A stretch of 64,000 nt of DNA. It comes from an uncultured Eubacteriales bacterium (lineage in GTDB: Bacteria > Bacillota > Clostridia > Oscillospirales > CAG-272). Position numbers and translations under genes: made by a program. A model generated the notes under the pieces. That model was not told where the DNA came from. It saw nothing but the letters and a program-made list of their open reading frames with translations, and made no database searches. Positions 53,001 through 62,000 of the stretch are shown here, in pieces. Numbering within the stretch: the stretch's first letter is position 1; every line of letters starts with the position of its first letter. Location of the stretch: assembly GCA_934467415.1 (NCBI GenBank), contig CAKSLQ010000006.1, positions 1 through 64,000 on the forward strand, given 5' to 3'.

Positions 53001-53672
53001 ATGACCTTCAACGATATTTTCAAATCCGGCTTTCTCGAGAGCGTATCCTCCTTTTCGGTCACGGATACCATCATCGGGCTTCTGTTTTCGCTCGTCGTCG
53101 GGCTGTTCATCTTTGTGATCTACAAGAAAACGCTCACCGGTGTGATGTATTCCACCGGGTTTGCGCTCACGCTCGTCGGCATGTCCATGGTCACCACGCT
53201 CGTCATCATGGCGGTCACCTCCAACGTCGTGCTGTCGCTCGGCATGGTCGGCGCGCTGTCCATCGTCCGTTTCCGCACCGCCATCAAGGAGCCGATGGAG
53301 ATCGTCTTCCTGTTCTGGTCGCTCGCGGTCGGCATCGTCATCGGCGCGGGCATGATCCCGCTCGCCGTCATCGGCTCGGTCATCATCGGCGGTGTGCTTC
53401 TTGTGCTGGCCAACCGCAAGACGCATGACAAACCCTACATGCTGGTGATCCGCTGCGCCGATCCGGCAAGCGAGGCCGCCGCCATGGCGATTGCCGGCAA
53501 GCTGCACGACAAGCCGCGCGTCAAGGCCAAGACCGTGACGAAGGGCGGCGTGGAGATCACCGCCGAGGTGCGCCTGCGCGATGCTTCGACGGATTTTGTC
53601 GGCGAGATCTCGGCGCTGGAGGGCGTGGAGAGCGCCGCGCTCGTCAGCTACAACGGCGAGTATATGGGTTGA
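53001..53672 (+). CDS. DUF4956 membrane protein
   Basis: This 223-residue protein has three or four N-terminal membrane helices with MVGALSIVRFRTAIKEPMEI (the conserved GALSIVRFR core of DUF4956). A cytosolic C-terminal ferredoxin-like domain of about 90 residues follows (MLVIRCADPASEAAAMAIAGKL). DUF4956 proteins almost always neighbour VTC-domain polymerases; an ancillary or export role is suspected but unproven. An agagagg-type site lies upstream, and the CotH gene begins 14 nt after its stop. Confidence 0.9.
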   Translation: MTFNDIFKSGFLESVSSFSVTDTIIGLLFSLVVGLFIFVIYKKTLTGVMYSTGFALTLVGMSMVTTLVIMAVTSNVVLSLGMVGALSIVRFRTAIKEPMEIVFLFWSLAVGIVIGAGMIPLAVIGSVIIGGVLLVLANRKTHDKPYMLVIRCADPASEAAAMAIAGKLHDKPRVKAKTVTKGGVEITAEVRLRDASTDFVGEISALEGVESAALVSYNGEYMG

Positions 53673-53686
53673 AAGGAGGTGCGGTC

Positions 53687-55633
53687 ATGCTGGCACACCG
53701 GCATTTTGCAAAATTTGCGGCGGTGCTGACTGCCGCCGCAGTCTGCCTCTCGCTGCTGGCCGCCGCCGCGGGCGACTTCTTGGTCGAGGCGCTCGGCGGC
53801 AAGGGCGTGACGATGGAATATGAGTCGGTGCTCTTCGACACCGACACGGTGCTCGACATCAACATCCGCATGGATGCAGATGCCTTTCAGAACATGCTTG
53901 ACAATGCCATAAGCGAGGAATACGTCTCCTGTGACGTGGAGATCGGCGGCAAGACCTTCACCGATGTCGGCATCCGTCCGAAGGGCAACACCAGCCTGTC
54001 CTCGATCGTGAACGACCCGGATTCGGATCGCTACAGCTTCAAGCTGGAGTTTGACAAATACATCGAGGGGCAGACCTGCTTCGGCCTCGACAAGCTGGTG
54101 CTCAACAACAATTACGCCGACGCAACCAATATGAAGGAGGCAATCGTCTACGATATGTACCGCTTCCTCGGCGCGGACGCAAGCCTGTATAACTACGCAA
54201 GGCTTTCGGTCAACGGCGAATACTTCGGCGTCTATCTTGCGCTCGAAGCCGTGGAGGAGAGCTTCATGCTCCGCAACTATGGTGCGGCAAACGGCGCGCT
54301 CTACAAGCCGGAGGGGATGAACCTCGGCGGAGGCGGCAAAGGCGGCAAAGGCGGCGATGGCGGCGATGGCGGCGATGGCGGCGGGCGCGGCGCCGCGCCC
54401 GACTTCGGCAACATGCCCGACATGGGGCAAATGCCCGCCTTCGGCGGCGGGGAAGAGGACGCCGCCCCTGCCATCGGCGATACGCCGCCCGCTTTGCCGA
54501 CGGACAGCGGTGATACCGAAAACGGCAGGCCGGATTTCGACAATTTCGGCGGCTTCGGCAGCATGGGCGGCAGCGGCGGCGCGGACCTGAACTACACGGA
54601 CGACGACCTCGACAGCTATGAGACCATCTGGGAGGGCGAGGTCACCGACACCGGAAAGCAGGACCACAAGCGCGTGGTCGCCGCGCTGAAAGCCGTCAGC
54701 GAGGGGAAGGACCTCGAGACTTATCTCGACGTGGACAACATTCTCCGCTACATGGCGGTTCATACCTTCGTCGTCAACGCGGACAGCCTGTCCGGCAACA
54801 TGGCGCACAATTATTACCTCTATGAGAGCGGCGGCCGACTGAATATCCTGCCCTGGGACTATAACCTGTCCTTCGGCGGCATGAACGGCGGCGACGCCTC
54901 GTCCGTCGTCAACGACGCGATCGACACGCCGTTTTCGGGGACGCAGTTCTTTGATGCGCTGCTCGAAAACGAGGAATACCGCAAGCAGTATCACGCCTAT
55001 CTCTCAACGCTCGTCGAAGAATACGTGTTCGGCGGCGGCTTCGATGCGGCGTACACCCGTATCCGCGCACAGATTGATACCCTGGTCGAGACCGACCCGA
55101 ACGCGCTCTACACCTATGCGGCGTACACCGCCGCGGCGGAAATACTGTACGAAACAGTTCGCCTGCGCGCCGAAAGCGTGCGCGGACAGCTGGACGGCAG
55201 CATTCCGTCCACCGATGCGGGGCAGCGAACGGATTCGAGCGCCCTTGTCGATGCGTCATCCATTGATCTTTCGGTGATGGGAACGATGACGGGCGGCGGG
55301 CGCGGCGGCGACAAGCCGGCGTTCGGCGGCGGTAACCGCGGCGGCAGCACAAACGGTGACAGCGACAGCAGCGGCGCGGACAGCACCGAAACGCCGCCGG
55401 CGCGCCCGGACGGAGACACCGCGGATGATGCAGCCGATGCCGACACGGATGCGGCGGGGCAGAACCGACCAAGCGGCGGCAAACGCCCGCCGGGCGCGCC
55501 GACCGCGCCCGGCGGCGATGCGCAGAGCACATCGACCGCGTCTGCCACGATGCAGAACCTGCTCTGGTACGGCGGTATGCTGCTCCTCGCCCTTGTCGGC
55601 CTCGGCGCGGCGGTACTTTACAAAAGAAAATAA
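53687..55633 (+). CDS. CotH kinase family surface protein
   Basis: This 648-residue protein has a membrane-targeting N-terminus, a CotH domain (about 45-480) and a C-terminal membrane helix with a basic tail (LLALVGLGAAVLYKRK). CotH is an atypical protein kinase fold. Visible motifs are KLEFDKYIEGQTCFGLDKLVLNN, NGEYFGVYLALE and the metal-binding LPWDYNLSFGG (about 388-398). A Gly/Asp-rich low-complexity insertion (about 205-300) splits the domain, and another Gly/Thr/Asp-rich stretch (about 525-620) acts as a stalk. The ATG with gaaaggaggt is chosen over TTG 53669. Targets are unknown. Confidence 0.9.
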   Translation: MLAHRHFAKFAAVLTAAAVCLSLLAAAAGDFLVEALGGKGVTMEYESVLFDTDTVLDINIRMDADAFQNMLDNAISEEYVSCDVEIGGKTFTDVGIRPKGNTSLSSIVNDPDSDRYSFKLEFDKYIEGQTCFGLDKLVLNNNYADATNMKEAIVYDMYRFLGADASLYNYARLSVNGEYFGVYLALEAVEESFMLRNYGAANGALYKPEGMNLGGGGKGGKGGDGGDGGDGGGRGAAPDFGNMPDMGQMPAFGGGEEDAAPAIGDTPPALPTDSGDTENGRPDFDNFGGFGSMGGSGGADLNYTDDDLDSYETIWEGEVTDTGKQDHKRVVAALKAVSEGKDLETYLDVDNILRYMAVHTFVVNADSLSGNMAHNYYLYESGGRLNILPWDYNLSFGGMNGGDASSVVNDAIDTPFSGTQFFDALLENEEYRKQYHAYLSTLVEEYVFGGGFDAAYTRIRAQIDTLVETDPNALYTYAAYTAAAEILYETVRLRAESVRGQLDGSIPSTDAGQRTDSSALVDASSIDLSVMGTMTGGGRGGDKPAFGGGNRGGSTNGDSDSSGADSTETPPARPDGDTADDAADADTDAAGQNRPSGGKRPPGAPTAPGGDAQSTSTASATMQNLLWYGGMLLLALVGLGAAVLYKRK

Positions 55634-55669
55634 AAACAGCGGGAACGCCGAGGCGTTCCCGCTGTTTTT
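55632..55669. terminator. Bidirectional terminator between CotH and histidine kinase genes
   Basis: aaaaacagcgggaacgc (55632-55648), loop cgag, gcgttcccgctgttttt (55653-55669). It overlaps the stop codons of both converging genes. Confidence 0.93.
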
Positions 55670-56942
55670 ATAAGACAACCGTAAAGGTCAGCAGCCCGTC
55701 TGCATCCTGCGCGGCGGTGATTTTGCCGCCGTGCGCGCGGACGATGGCGGCGGCGATGGAAAGCCCCAGGCCAAAACCGCCGTCCCCGCTGCGGGCTTCG
55801 TCCGCGCGGTAGAAGCGGTCAAACAGGCGCGCAAGCTGCGCTTTGCCGAGCGGCGCACAGCGGTTGGCACAGGTCAGCACGGCTTTTTCGCCCTTTTTGC
55901 GCAGGGTAACGGCGATCGTGTCGCCGCTTGTGTACCTGACGGCATTGTCCAGCAGGACGGAGCAGAGCGTATCGAGCTTTATGCCGTCGCCCTGCACGAT
56001 GACGCCGTCCGCGATGTCGGCGCAGAGGGTCAGCTCTGCCAGTGCCGCGCGTTCCTCGCAGGCGGCGACGGCGCGGCGGACACAGGCCGAAAAGTCCACG
56101 GCGGTCATGGATTTTCTCGTCTCCTCATCCTCGCGGGAGAGCATCGTCAACTCACCGGCAAGGCGGATCAGTCGTTCGGACTGCGCGCGGATGTTGCGCG
56201 TCCATTTGCTTTCCCCCTCGGTCAGCTCGATGACCTCCACATTGGATTGGATGATCGCGATCGGCGTTTTCAGCTCGTGGCTTGCGCCCGTGACAAACTC
56301 CTTCTGCCGTGCGAGATTCAGGACAAACGGGCGGATGGCCGCGCCGGAGAGGGCGAAGGAGAGAAGCGTCACCAAAAAAATGCTGAGCACCGAGATCAGC
56401 ACGCAGGTGCGGGCGAGCGTGCGCATCGCGGCAAGCTCCACCTCGCAGTTGAGAAAGACGACTACGCGGCGCGTACCGTCCTCGGCGTCGGGCGCGATGC
56501 GGTAGTAATATACGTCGGCTCGGCCGTCGTTCTTTCCGCTCGCCAGCGCCGCCGTGACATAGGCGCGCGCCTCCGCCTCGGAGAGCGAGGCGAGGTTGTC
56601 GGTGTTCAGACGCAGAATGTTGCCGTCCGTGTCCGCCGCGGCCATGAAAAAGCGAGTGCGGAACGGGGTCTCCGGGGAGCGGATAGGCGATTTATCCCTG
56701 CGCGGCGCCGGGGGTGCGGGCTTCGCGGTGTCCGCGTCCTGTGTGCTGTCGGACGGTGCGTCCCCATTCGGCGCGTTCGGAAAGCGCCCCTCGTTCTGCG
56801 CAAGCAGGGACAGCATCCCGTCGATGTTTTGCAGCGTCTGCCGTCTGTTGGTGAGCAGAATGCCGCAGGATACGGCGATGATGACGATGGCGGCCGAGAG
56901 CGTCGCCACCGCGATGAAGCGAATGCGCAGCTTGCGGATCAT
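55668..56942 (-). CDS. Two-component sensor histidine kinase
   Basis: This 424-residue membrane kinase has helix 1 at about 8-28, an extracellular sensing region of about 150 residues containing a Pro/Asp-rich stretch, and helix 2 at about 165-190. The H-box is SHELKTP (His near 222), and the ATPase has VLLDNAVRYT and GDGGFGLGLSIA. The start overlaps the regulator stop (ATGA). A longer upstream frame only runs back through the regulator gene. The signal is unknown. The neighbouring lipoprotein may feed it. Confidence 0.93.
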   Translation of the reverse strand: MIRKLRIRFIAVATLSAAIVIIAVSCGILLTNRRQTLQNIDGMLSLLAQNEGRFPNAPNGDAPSDSTQDADTAKPAPPAPRRDKSPIRSPETPFRTRFFMAAADTDGNILRLNTDNLASLSEAEARAYVTAALASGKNDGRADVYYYRIAPDAEDGTRRVVVFLNCEVELAAMRTLARTCVLISVLSIFLVTLLSFALSGAAIRPFVLNLARQKEFVTGASHELKTPIAIIQSNVEVIELTEGESKWTRNIRAQSERLIRLAGELTMLSREDEETRKSMTAVDFSACVRRAVAACEERAALAELTLCADIADGVIVQGDGIKLDTLCSVLLDNAVRYTSGDTIAVTLRKKGEKAVLTCANRCAPLGKAQLARLFDRFYRADEARSGDGGFGLGLSIAAAIVRAHGGKITAAQDADGLLTFTVVL

Positions 56943-57613
56943 AGCGTTTCCTCCAGGATATAGCCCGCGCCGCGCACCGAGCGAATGCCGACGTGCGCGC
57001 CGATCTCGGCAAATTTTTTGCGCAGGTTGGAGATGTTCACCCACACGACGTTGATCTCCACGTCGGCGTCATAGCCCCAGATCTTCGTGAGCAGCTGCTC
57101 GGGTGAGAGCAGCTGACGCGGGTTGGACAAAAACAGCTCGCAGATTTGAAATTCCTTGCCGACCAACTGGACAGTGCCGCGCGGTGCGGACAGGGTGAAA
57201 TTCGTGCGATTCAGTGTGAGGTCGCCGAACTGCAGGGTGGAGTGCCGGTATTCGCCCTGCCGCCTGGTCAGCGCGCGCACGCGCGCCAGCAGCTCCGCCA
57301 TGACAAAGGGCTTCGGCAGGTAATCGTCCGCGCCGAGGTTCAGCCCGGCCACGCGGTCTTCCACCTCGCTTTTGGCGGTCAGCAGCAGCACGGGGGTCTG
57401 CACCCCGGCGGCGCGCAGCTTTTGCAGGACGGTGAGACCGTCCGCCTTCGGCATCATGATGTCGAGCAGAATGCCGTCGTAGTTGGCGGAGAGCCCGTAG
57501 GCATAGGCGTCCTCGCCGTCATAGACGGCGTCCACGGTGTAGTTGTTGTGTTCGAGGATGGCGCAGAGCGCATCCGAAAATGCGCGCTCATCCTCACAGA
57601 GCAGCAGTCGCAT
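56939..57613 (-). CDS. OmpR-family response regulator
   Basis: This 224-residue protein has a receiver domain with acidic pocket E7/D8, phospho-acceptor D51 (LLDIMMP), T79 and K101 (LPKPF). A winged-helix DNA-binding domain follows (about 128-222; LVGKEFQICELFLSNPRQLLSP, NISNLRKKF, SVRGAGYIL). It is co-transcribed with the downstream kinase gene through a four-base overlap. The lipoprotein gene ends 53 nt upstream in the same direction. Confidence 0.95.
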   Translation of the reverse strand: MRLLLCEDERAFSDALCAILEHNNYTVDAVYDGEDAYAYGLSANYDGILLDIMMPKADGLTVLQKLRAAGVQTPVLLLTAKSEVEDRVAGLNLGADDYLPKPFVMAELLARVRALTRRQGEYRHSTLQFGDLTLNRTNFTLSAPRGTVQLVGKEFQICELFLSNPRQLLSPEQLLTKIWGYDADVEINVVWVNISNLRKKFAEIGAHVGIRSVRGAGYILEETL

Positions 57614-57666
57614 GAAACCACCTCCGGAGCTCTATCTTACCCGCACAGCCTAAATTCAGCCTAAAG

Positions 57667-58608
57667 TCAGTTCCGCAGTCCATAGGGGCTGTAGAGCGAT
57701 GCGGTCTTGACGGTGCAGCCGTGCAGCGCGCCGTCCCGCCCGACGGTGTAGACCACCTCGTGCGACTTGAAGAAGCTGTTGCAGTCGGCAAAGAACTGCA
57801 CAGTCACATCGGTACTGTCGCCGCTTGTCTGCACATCGGTGACGATATAGTTATAGAGCATGTTCGGCTGCGCGTCCTCGGCGATGACAAAGAGCTTGCC
57901 GTCCCGCACATCCAGGCTGCCGCCGATGTCCGCCTCAGTCAGCGTCACGCCGAACTTCTCGGCGGCAAGGGTGCGCAGGGTGTCAAACGGCAGCGCGCCG
58001 TCCTCGCCGTAGACGGCAAGCAGATCGGCAACAACGTCGGCGGCATCTGCCGTGCCGAAATCCGGCACCGACCAGCGCAGGCGGCTTTCGATCCAGCCGC
58101 GCACGGCATTTGCCGCAGGATCATCGGCAAATGCACTGTCGTCCTTCGGCGCGGCGCCGTCCAGCACGAGGAAGCAGTCCACCGTGTCGGTGAGCAGCGC
58201 TGTATGCGCGCCCACCGGCAGCGCCTCGATTTCGGAGGCGGTCACGGTAAACTCGACATACAGGCAGGGCAGCCCGTAGGCCTTTTCGTCGCGGGTGAGC
58301 TTATAGTCGCTCACACGGAGGGTCTGAAATCCGGTGAAGTCGGATTCGCCCTCAAACAGAGCGCGCAGGAACGCGTGGCAGTTATCCGAGAAGTTGCCGT
58401 CGCAGTCGAATTCGTCCCAGTCGGCAAGCGAGGTGATCGACCAGCGCGAACCGTCCTTTTGCAGCGTGCCGCCGCCCGCCGCGGGCGCGGATGAAGCTGT
58501 CGTCGAGACGGTCTCGCCGGGGCGGATGACATCCTCCTTTTCGCCGCAGGCGGAGAAGAGCAGCGCGGCGGAGAGGGCAAGCGATATATACAGCATCGGT
58601 TTTTTCAT
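57667..58608 (-). CDS. Lipoprotein of unknown function
   Basis: This 313-residue protein has its lipobox at LFSAC (C21) after MKKPMLYISLALSAALLFSA. About 25 residues of Ser/Ala/Thr linker follow, then a mixed alpha/beta region without a motif I recognise. The ATG is preceded by a gaggtcatc-type site; the longer frame crosses the promoter. It lies directly upstream of the response regulator and kinase genes in the same direction, so it may be an envelope sensor or target of that system (inference from position only). Confidence 0.75.
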   Translation of the reverse strand: MKKPMLYISLALSAALLFSACGEKEDVIRPGETVSTTASSAPAAGGGTLQKDGSRWSITSLADWDEFDCDGNFSDNCHAFLRALFEGESDFTGFQTLRVSDYKLTRDEKAYGLPCLYVEFTVTASEIEALPVGAHTALLTDTVDCFLVLDGAAPKDDSAFADDPAANAVRGWIESRLRWSVPDFGTADAADVVADLLAVYGEDGALPFDTLRTLAAEKFGVTLTEADIGGSLDVRDGKLFVIAEDAQPNMLYNYIVTDVQTSGDSTDVTVQFFADCNSFFKSHEVVYTVGRDGALHGCTVKTASLYSPYGLRN

Positions 58609-58636
58609 GATGACCTCCGAAATTGATTCTGCACCC

Positions 58637-58665
58637 ATTTTAGCACAGAACACCCGCAAAGTAAA
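58637..58665 (-). promoter_or_regulatory. Promoter of the lipoprotein-regulator-kinase transcript
   Basis: On the minus strand TTTACT (58665-58660), a 17-nt spacer and TAAAAT (58642-58637), 28 nt before the lipoprotein start codon. Confidence 0.75.
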
Positions 58666-58744
58666 GAAGAAAGCCGTGGATCACACCTGCATACAATCTT
58701 ACTCTTGGCAGAGGATGCTGATTTTTACCGATAATACCATGTGT

Positions 58745-58898
58745 ATCTAACTAGGCCTCCACCTGACGGGGGAGGTGGCACGGCAACGCCGTGACGGAGG
58801 GAGAGACATTGCAGAAGCGTGAATAGCGCACAATTGTTACTGTGCGTTATCTCTCCTTCAGTCGCCGTTCGGCGACAGCTCCCTCGTCAGAGGGAGCC
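58745..58898 (+). repeat. Dispersed GC-rich palindromic repeat, copy 3
   Basis: A 154-nt element, same family and orientation as 51744-51894. Compensatory differences in the arms (cacggcaacgccgtg here against cacgcgaagcgtg there) keep the pairing intact, which suggests that structure matters. It lies between the divergent promoter side of the lipoprotein gene and the terminator of the SLH gene. Confidence 0.85.
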
Positions 58899-58946
58899 TG
58901 GATTGATGCCAATTTCCGAATGCTGCTTTATCATTACAGAAAAGAA

Positions 58947-58974
58947 AGAAAGCCGCTCCGCAGAGTGGCTTTCT
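58947..58974 (-). terminator. Terminator of the SLH/GH43-like gene
   Basis: On the minus strand, agaaagcc (58974-58967) and ggctttct (58954-58947) close a GC-paired stem (tctgcgga interior), followed by a T-rich ttctttt run. It lies 30 nt after the stop. Confidence 0.75.
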
Positions 58975-59004
58975 TCTTTGAGGTCTGCGCTGTTTTCTTC
59001 GCTC

Positions 59005-62000
59005 CTATTTCTGTCGGTATTCCGGCGCGGCAATGCGCGTGAAGATCACGCAAGCCTCCGCGCGGGAAATGCTGTCGCCGGGGCGGTACTTGCCGCTGCC
59101 CGCGTCGCCGCCGACAATGCCCGCATTGTACAGCTTCATGACGGCCGCATAGCAGCCGAGACCGTTTGTCACATCGGGGATCGAGCCGTCGCGCGTCGCC
59201 TTGTATTCCGCGTCGGGGAGAATGTTTGCAAAGACGATTGCCATGTCGCCGCGCGAGATCAGCGCGTTCATGTCCGCAAACTGCCCTTCCTTGATGATGC
59301 CGTTTGCCGTGCAGTAGTTCACATAGGGTCTGTACCACAGGCCGCCGACCGAGGTGTCGATGCTGTTTCCGTAGTATGCCTTGTGGATATTTGCCGCCGC
59401 AGTCAGCGCCTGCGCGACGGTGAACTTGCCGTCGGGCGAGAAGGTCGTCGCGCTCGTGCCGTTGGCCAGCGTGTACGCATAGGCGGTCTTCACATAGGGG
59501 GCAAACCACTTGTCCGCGGTGACGTCCTTGAAGTTGTCGTTGTAGGTGCGGGTGGCGGAAAGCCCGGACTTGCTCGCCGTGAAGCCGGAGACGCGCGCGG
59601 AGACGGGCATGGGGTTTACCGTGTAGGTCATGACCGTATCTGTCGCAGGCGGTGCGCCGAGGTAGGGAACACCGTCGCGGTAGCCGAGCTTCTGGAGGAA
59701 GATCGAGCGGTTGTATTGGTTGTTTGCATGGAGCTTTGCATGATAGACCGCATAGATTTCCTTGCCGTCGGGCGTGGGCACAAAGATCGCCGCGCCGGGG
59801 GCGAAAATCTCGTTTTTGTCGTCGCGGCGCTGCATCGGCTGTGCCTGCTTCTCCCATGAGGCGGCGGCAAGCAGATTCGTCTTGTCGGTCAGCTTGAGAA
59901 GACCCGTGCAGTAGTCGTCGCCGTCCGCATAGTTTGCGGCATAGGCGATGTAGAGCGTGCCGTCCTCACCGTAGACCGGGAACGGCCCCTCGATGATGTC
60001 ATAGCCTTCCCAGGACTTATCCGGGGTGGCAATGGCGACGACGCCGCCCTCGAAGGCGGTGGGGGACTTCAGCTTGCCGATGACCAGCGTCTGCTTGTGG
60101 CGCTTGGCCGTGTTGTCGGCTGCCGCCGCAAAGACGCTGCTGATGTAGTAGCGTGTGCCTTCGTATTCAAAGATACGCGGGCTGAGCCAGGACCAGACGG
60201 ATGCATCCAGTCCTTCGAGCGTGCCGATGTAGGTGAATGCGCTCTCGGGCACGGCATCGGCGGACTTCAGCACGATGGGGCGGCGCTTGGCCGAAGCCGA
60301 GGTCGAGTCCGCGACCGACGTGTAGAGATACCATGCGCCGTCAAAGCGGTAGAGCTGCGGCGCCCAGATGCTCTTGACATCGGCGGTCGCCGTCCAGACG
60401 ACGGTTGCCGTCGTATTGCCGATGTCGGCGAGGTTGGCCGCGCGGGAGATCAGGATGCAGGGCGTCGTGCCGACGGCCGACGCACGGACGTAGTAGTACC
60501 AGCCGTCGGCGTAGCAGACGCTCGGGTCTGCGCCGTAGCCGATGATGGGATTCTGAAATTCGGCGCTGCCGCTGACCGCTGCCGCAAGATCGACCGTGGC
60601 GTTCAGCGTGGCGCTGCTCTTGCCGGGGACGCTTGCGTTGCCGCAGATGTCGCCGACCGTGCGGAGGTCGCCGCCGGTGATGTTCAGCGTGTATGTGCCG
60701 TTAAACTCGTTCTTTTCGGTGTTCTGTGCCAGGCGGATGTCGCCGTGGAAGCTGCCGCCCGAGATATTCAGCGTGATATTGCCGCTTACCGTATTGATAT
60801 CTTTGTCCACATTGGCGGGTGTCGCCATGCCGTAGATGCTGCCGTAGAAGCTGCCGCCCGAGATGGTCATGGTGATGCTGCCGTCGTGGCTGTTCTTGCC
60901 CGTACCGCAGACGTCGCCGTGGAAGCTGCCGCCCGTGATCGTGATGCGGCTCTCACCGACCGTCTCGCGGAGCGTGGAGCTGCCGCCGCTTGCACGGTCG
61001 TTGCCCGCCCGCAAAAACGCCCATGCGCCGCTCCTTACCGTGATGTCGGCGGGCGCTTTGCCGAGTGCGCGATCGGTGGAGGGCAGCAGACGGTCGCCGG
61101 TATAGATACCGATGTAGGTGGTCACGCCGCCGTCCATGTTGCGGCGGCCGTCGATGTCGTCGCCGAAAACCACCTTGTTGCCGCCGCAGAAGATGGCGGC
61201 GGCAAGACTGCGGCTCTCCATCGCGACATGCTCAAACAGCGTTTCGCCGCCGAGTGTGAGAATGCCGGAGAGCTTGATTTCCGCGCCGTATTTGCGGAAG
61301 TCCTCGCCGCCGTAGACCGAGGTGACCGTCACCTTGCCCTCCGTCTCGGGCAGCGTGGTGTCACCCATGCGCAGCGGCGCGCAGACGACGACGGTGCCGC
61401 CGTCCCGGCCGAGCGCGCGGACCGCGCTTTCCAGCGAATCAAACGCCTTTTTCGACGACGAACCGTCGCCGGGGGTCTTGCCGCCCGCAAAAACGACGCC
61501 GCTTTCTGCCTTCACGTCGGGCATCTGCGCCTTTGCGGGAAGCTCGGCGCTGTCGGTGCGGTCAAAGTCGGCCGCCACGATTCTTTGCGCGTACTTGCTC
61601 TCGACCTCGCAGGTCGCCGTGCCGCGCACGCGGGGTGCGGCGATGGAGGAGAGCGCCGTGAAGTTTGCGCCCGCGATCTCCAGCGCGTAGTTGCCGCCGA
61701 TGTAGGAAGCGGTCTCGGACTGGACGGTCGAGACGGTTGCGCCGCGCAGCTCGCCGCCGTTTATGACGATTTTGACATCGCCGTCATAGTAGGCGGTGTA
61801 GCGGCCGCTGTTGCCGCCCGGGCGGGCAATGCCGTAGATCGGGCAGTTGAAGATACCGCCGTTGATCTCGAGGTAGTAGTCGCCGTCCTGCGAGGCAAAG
61901 CCGCCGACCGCGATCATCGCGTCCGCCTGATTGGCCGCCTTGCCGGTGAACGAGCCGCCGTTGATAATGATGCTGACGTTGCCGGTCGCACCCATCGCGC

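Noticed and set aside
55490..55633. LPxTG-type sortase signal on the CotH protein
   Set aside because: The C-terminus has a membrane helix and KRK tail, but I find no LPxTG-like motif before it. A simple membrane anchor is the safer reading.
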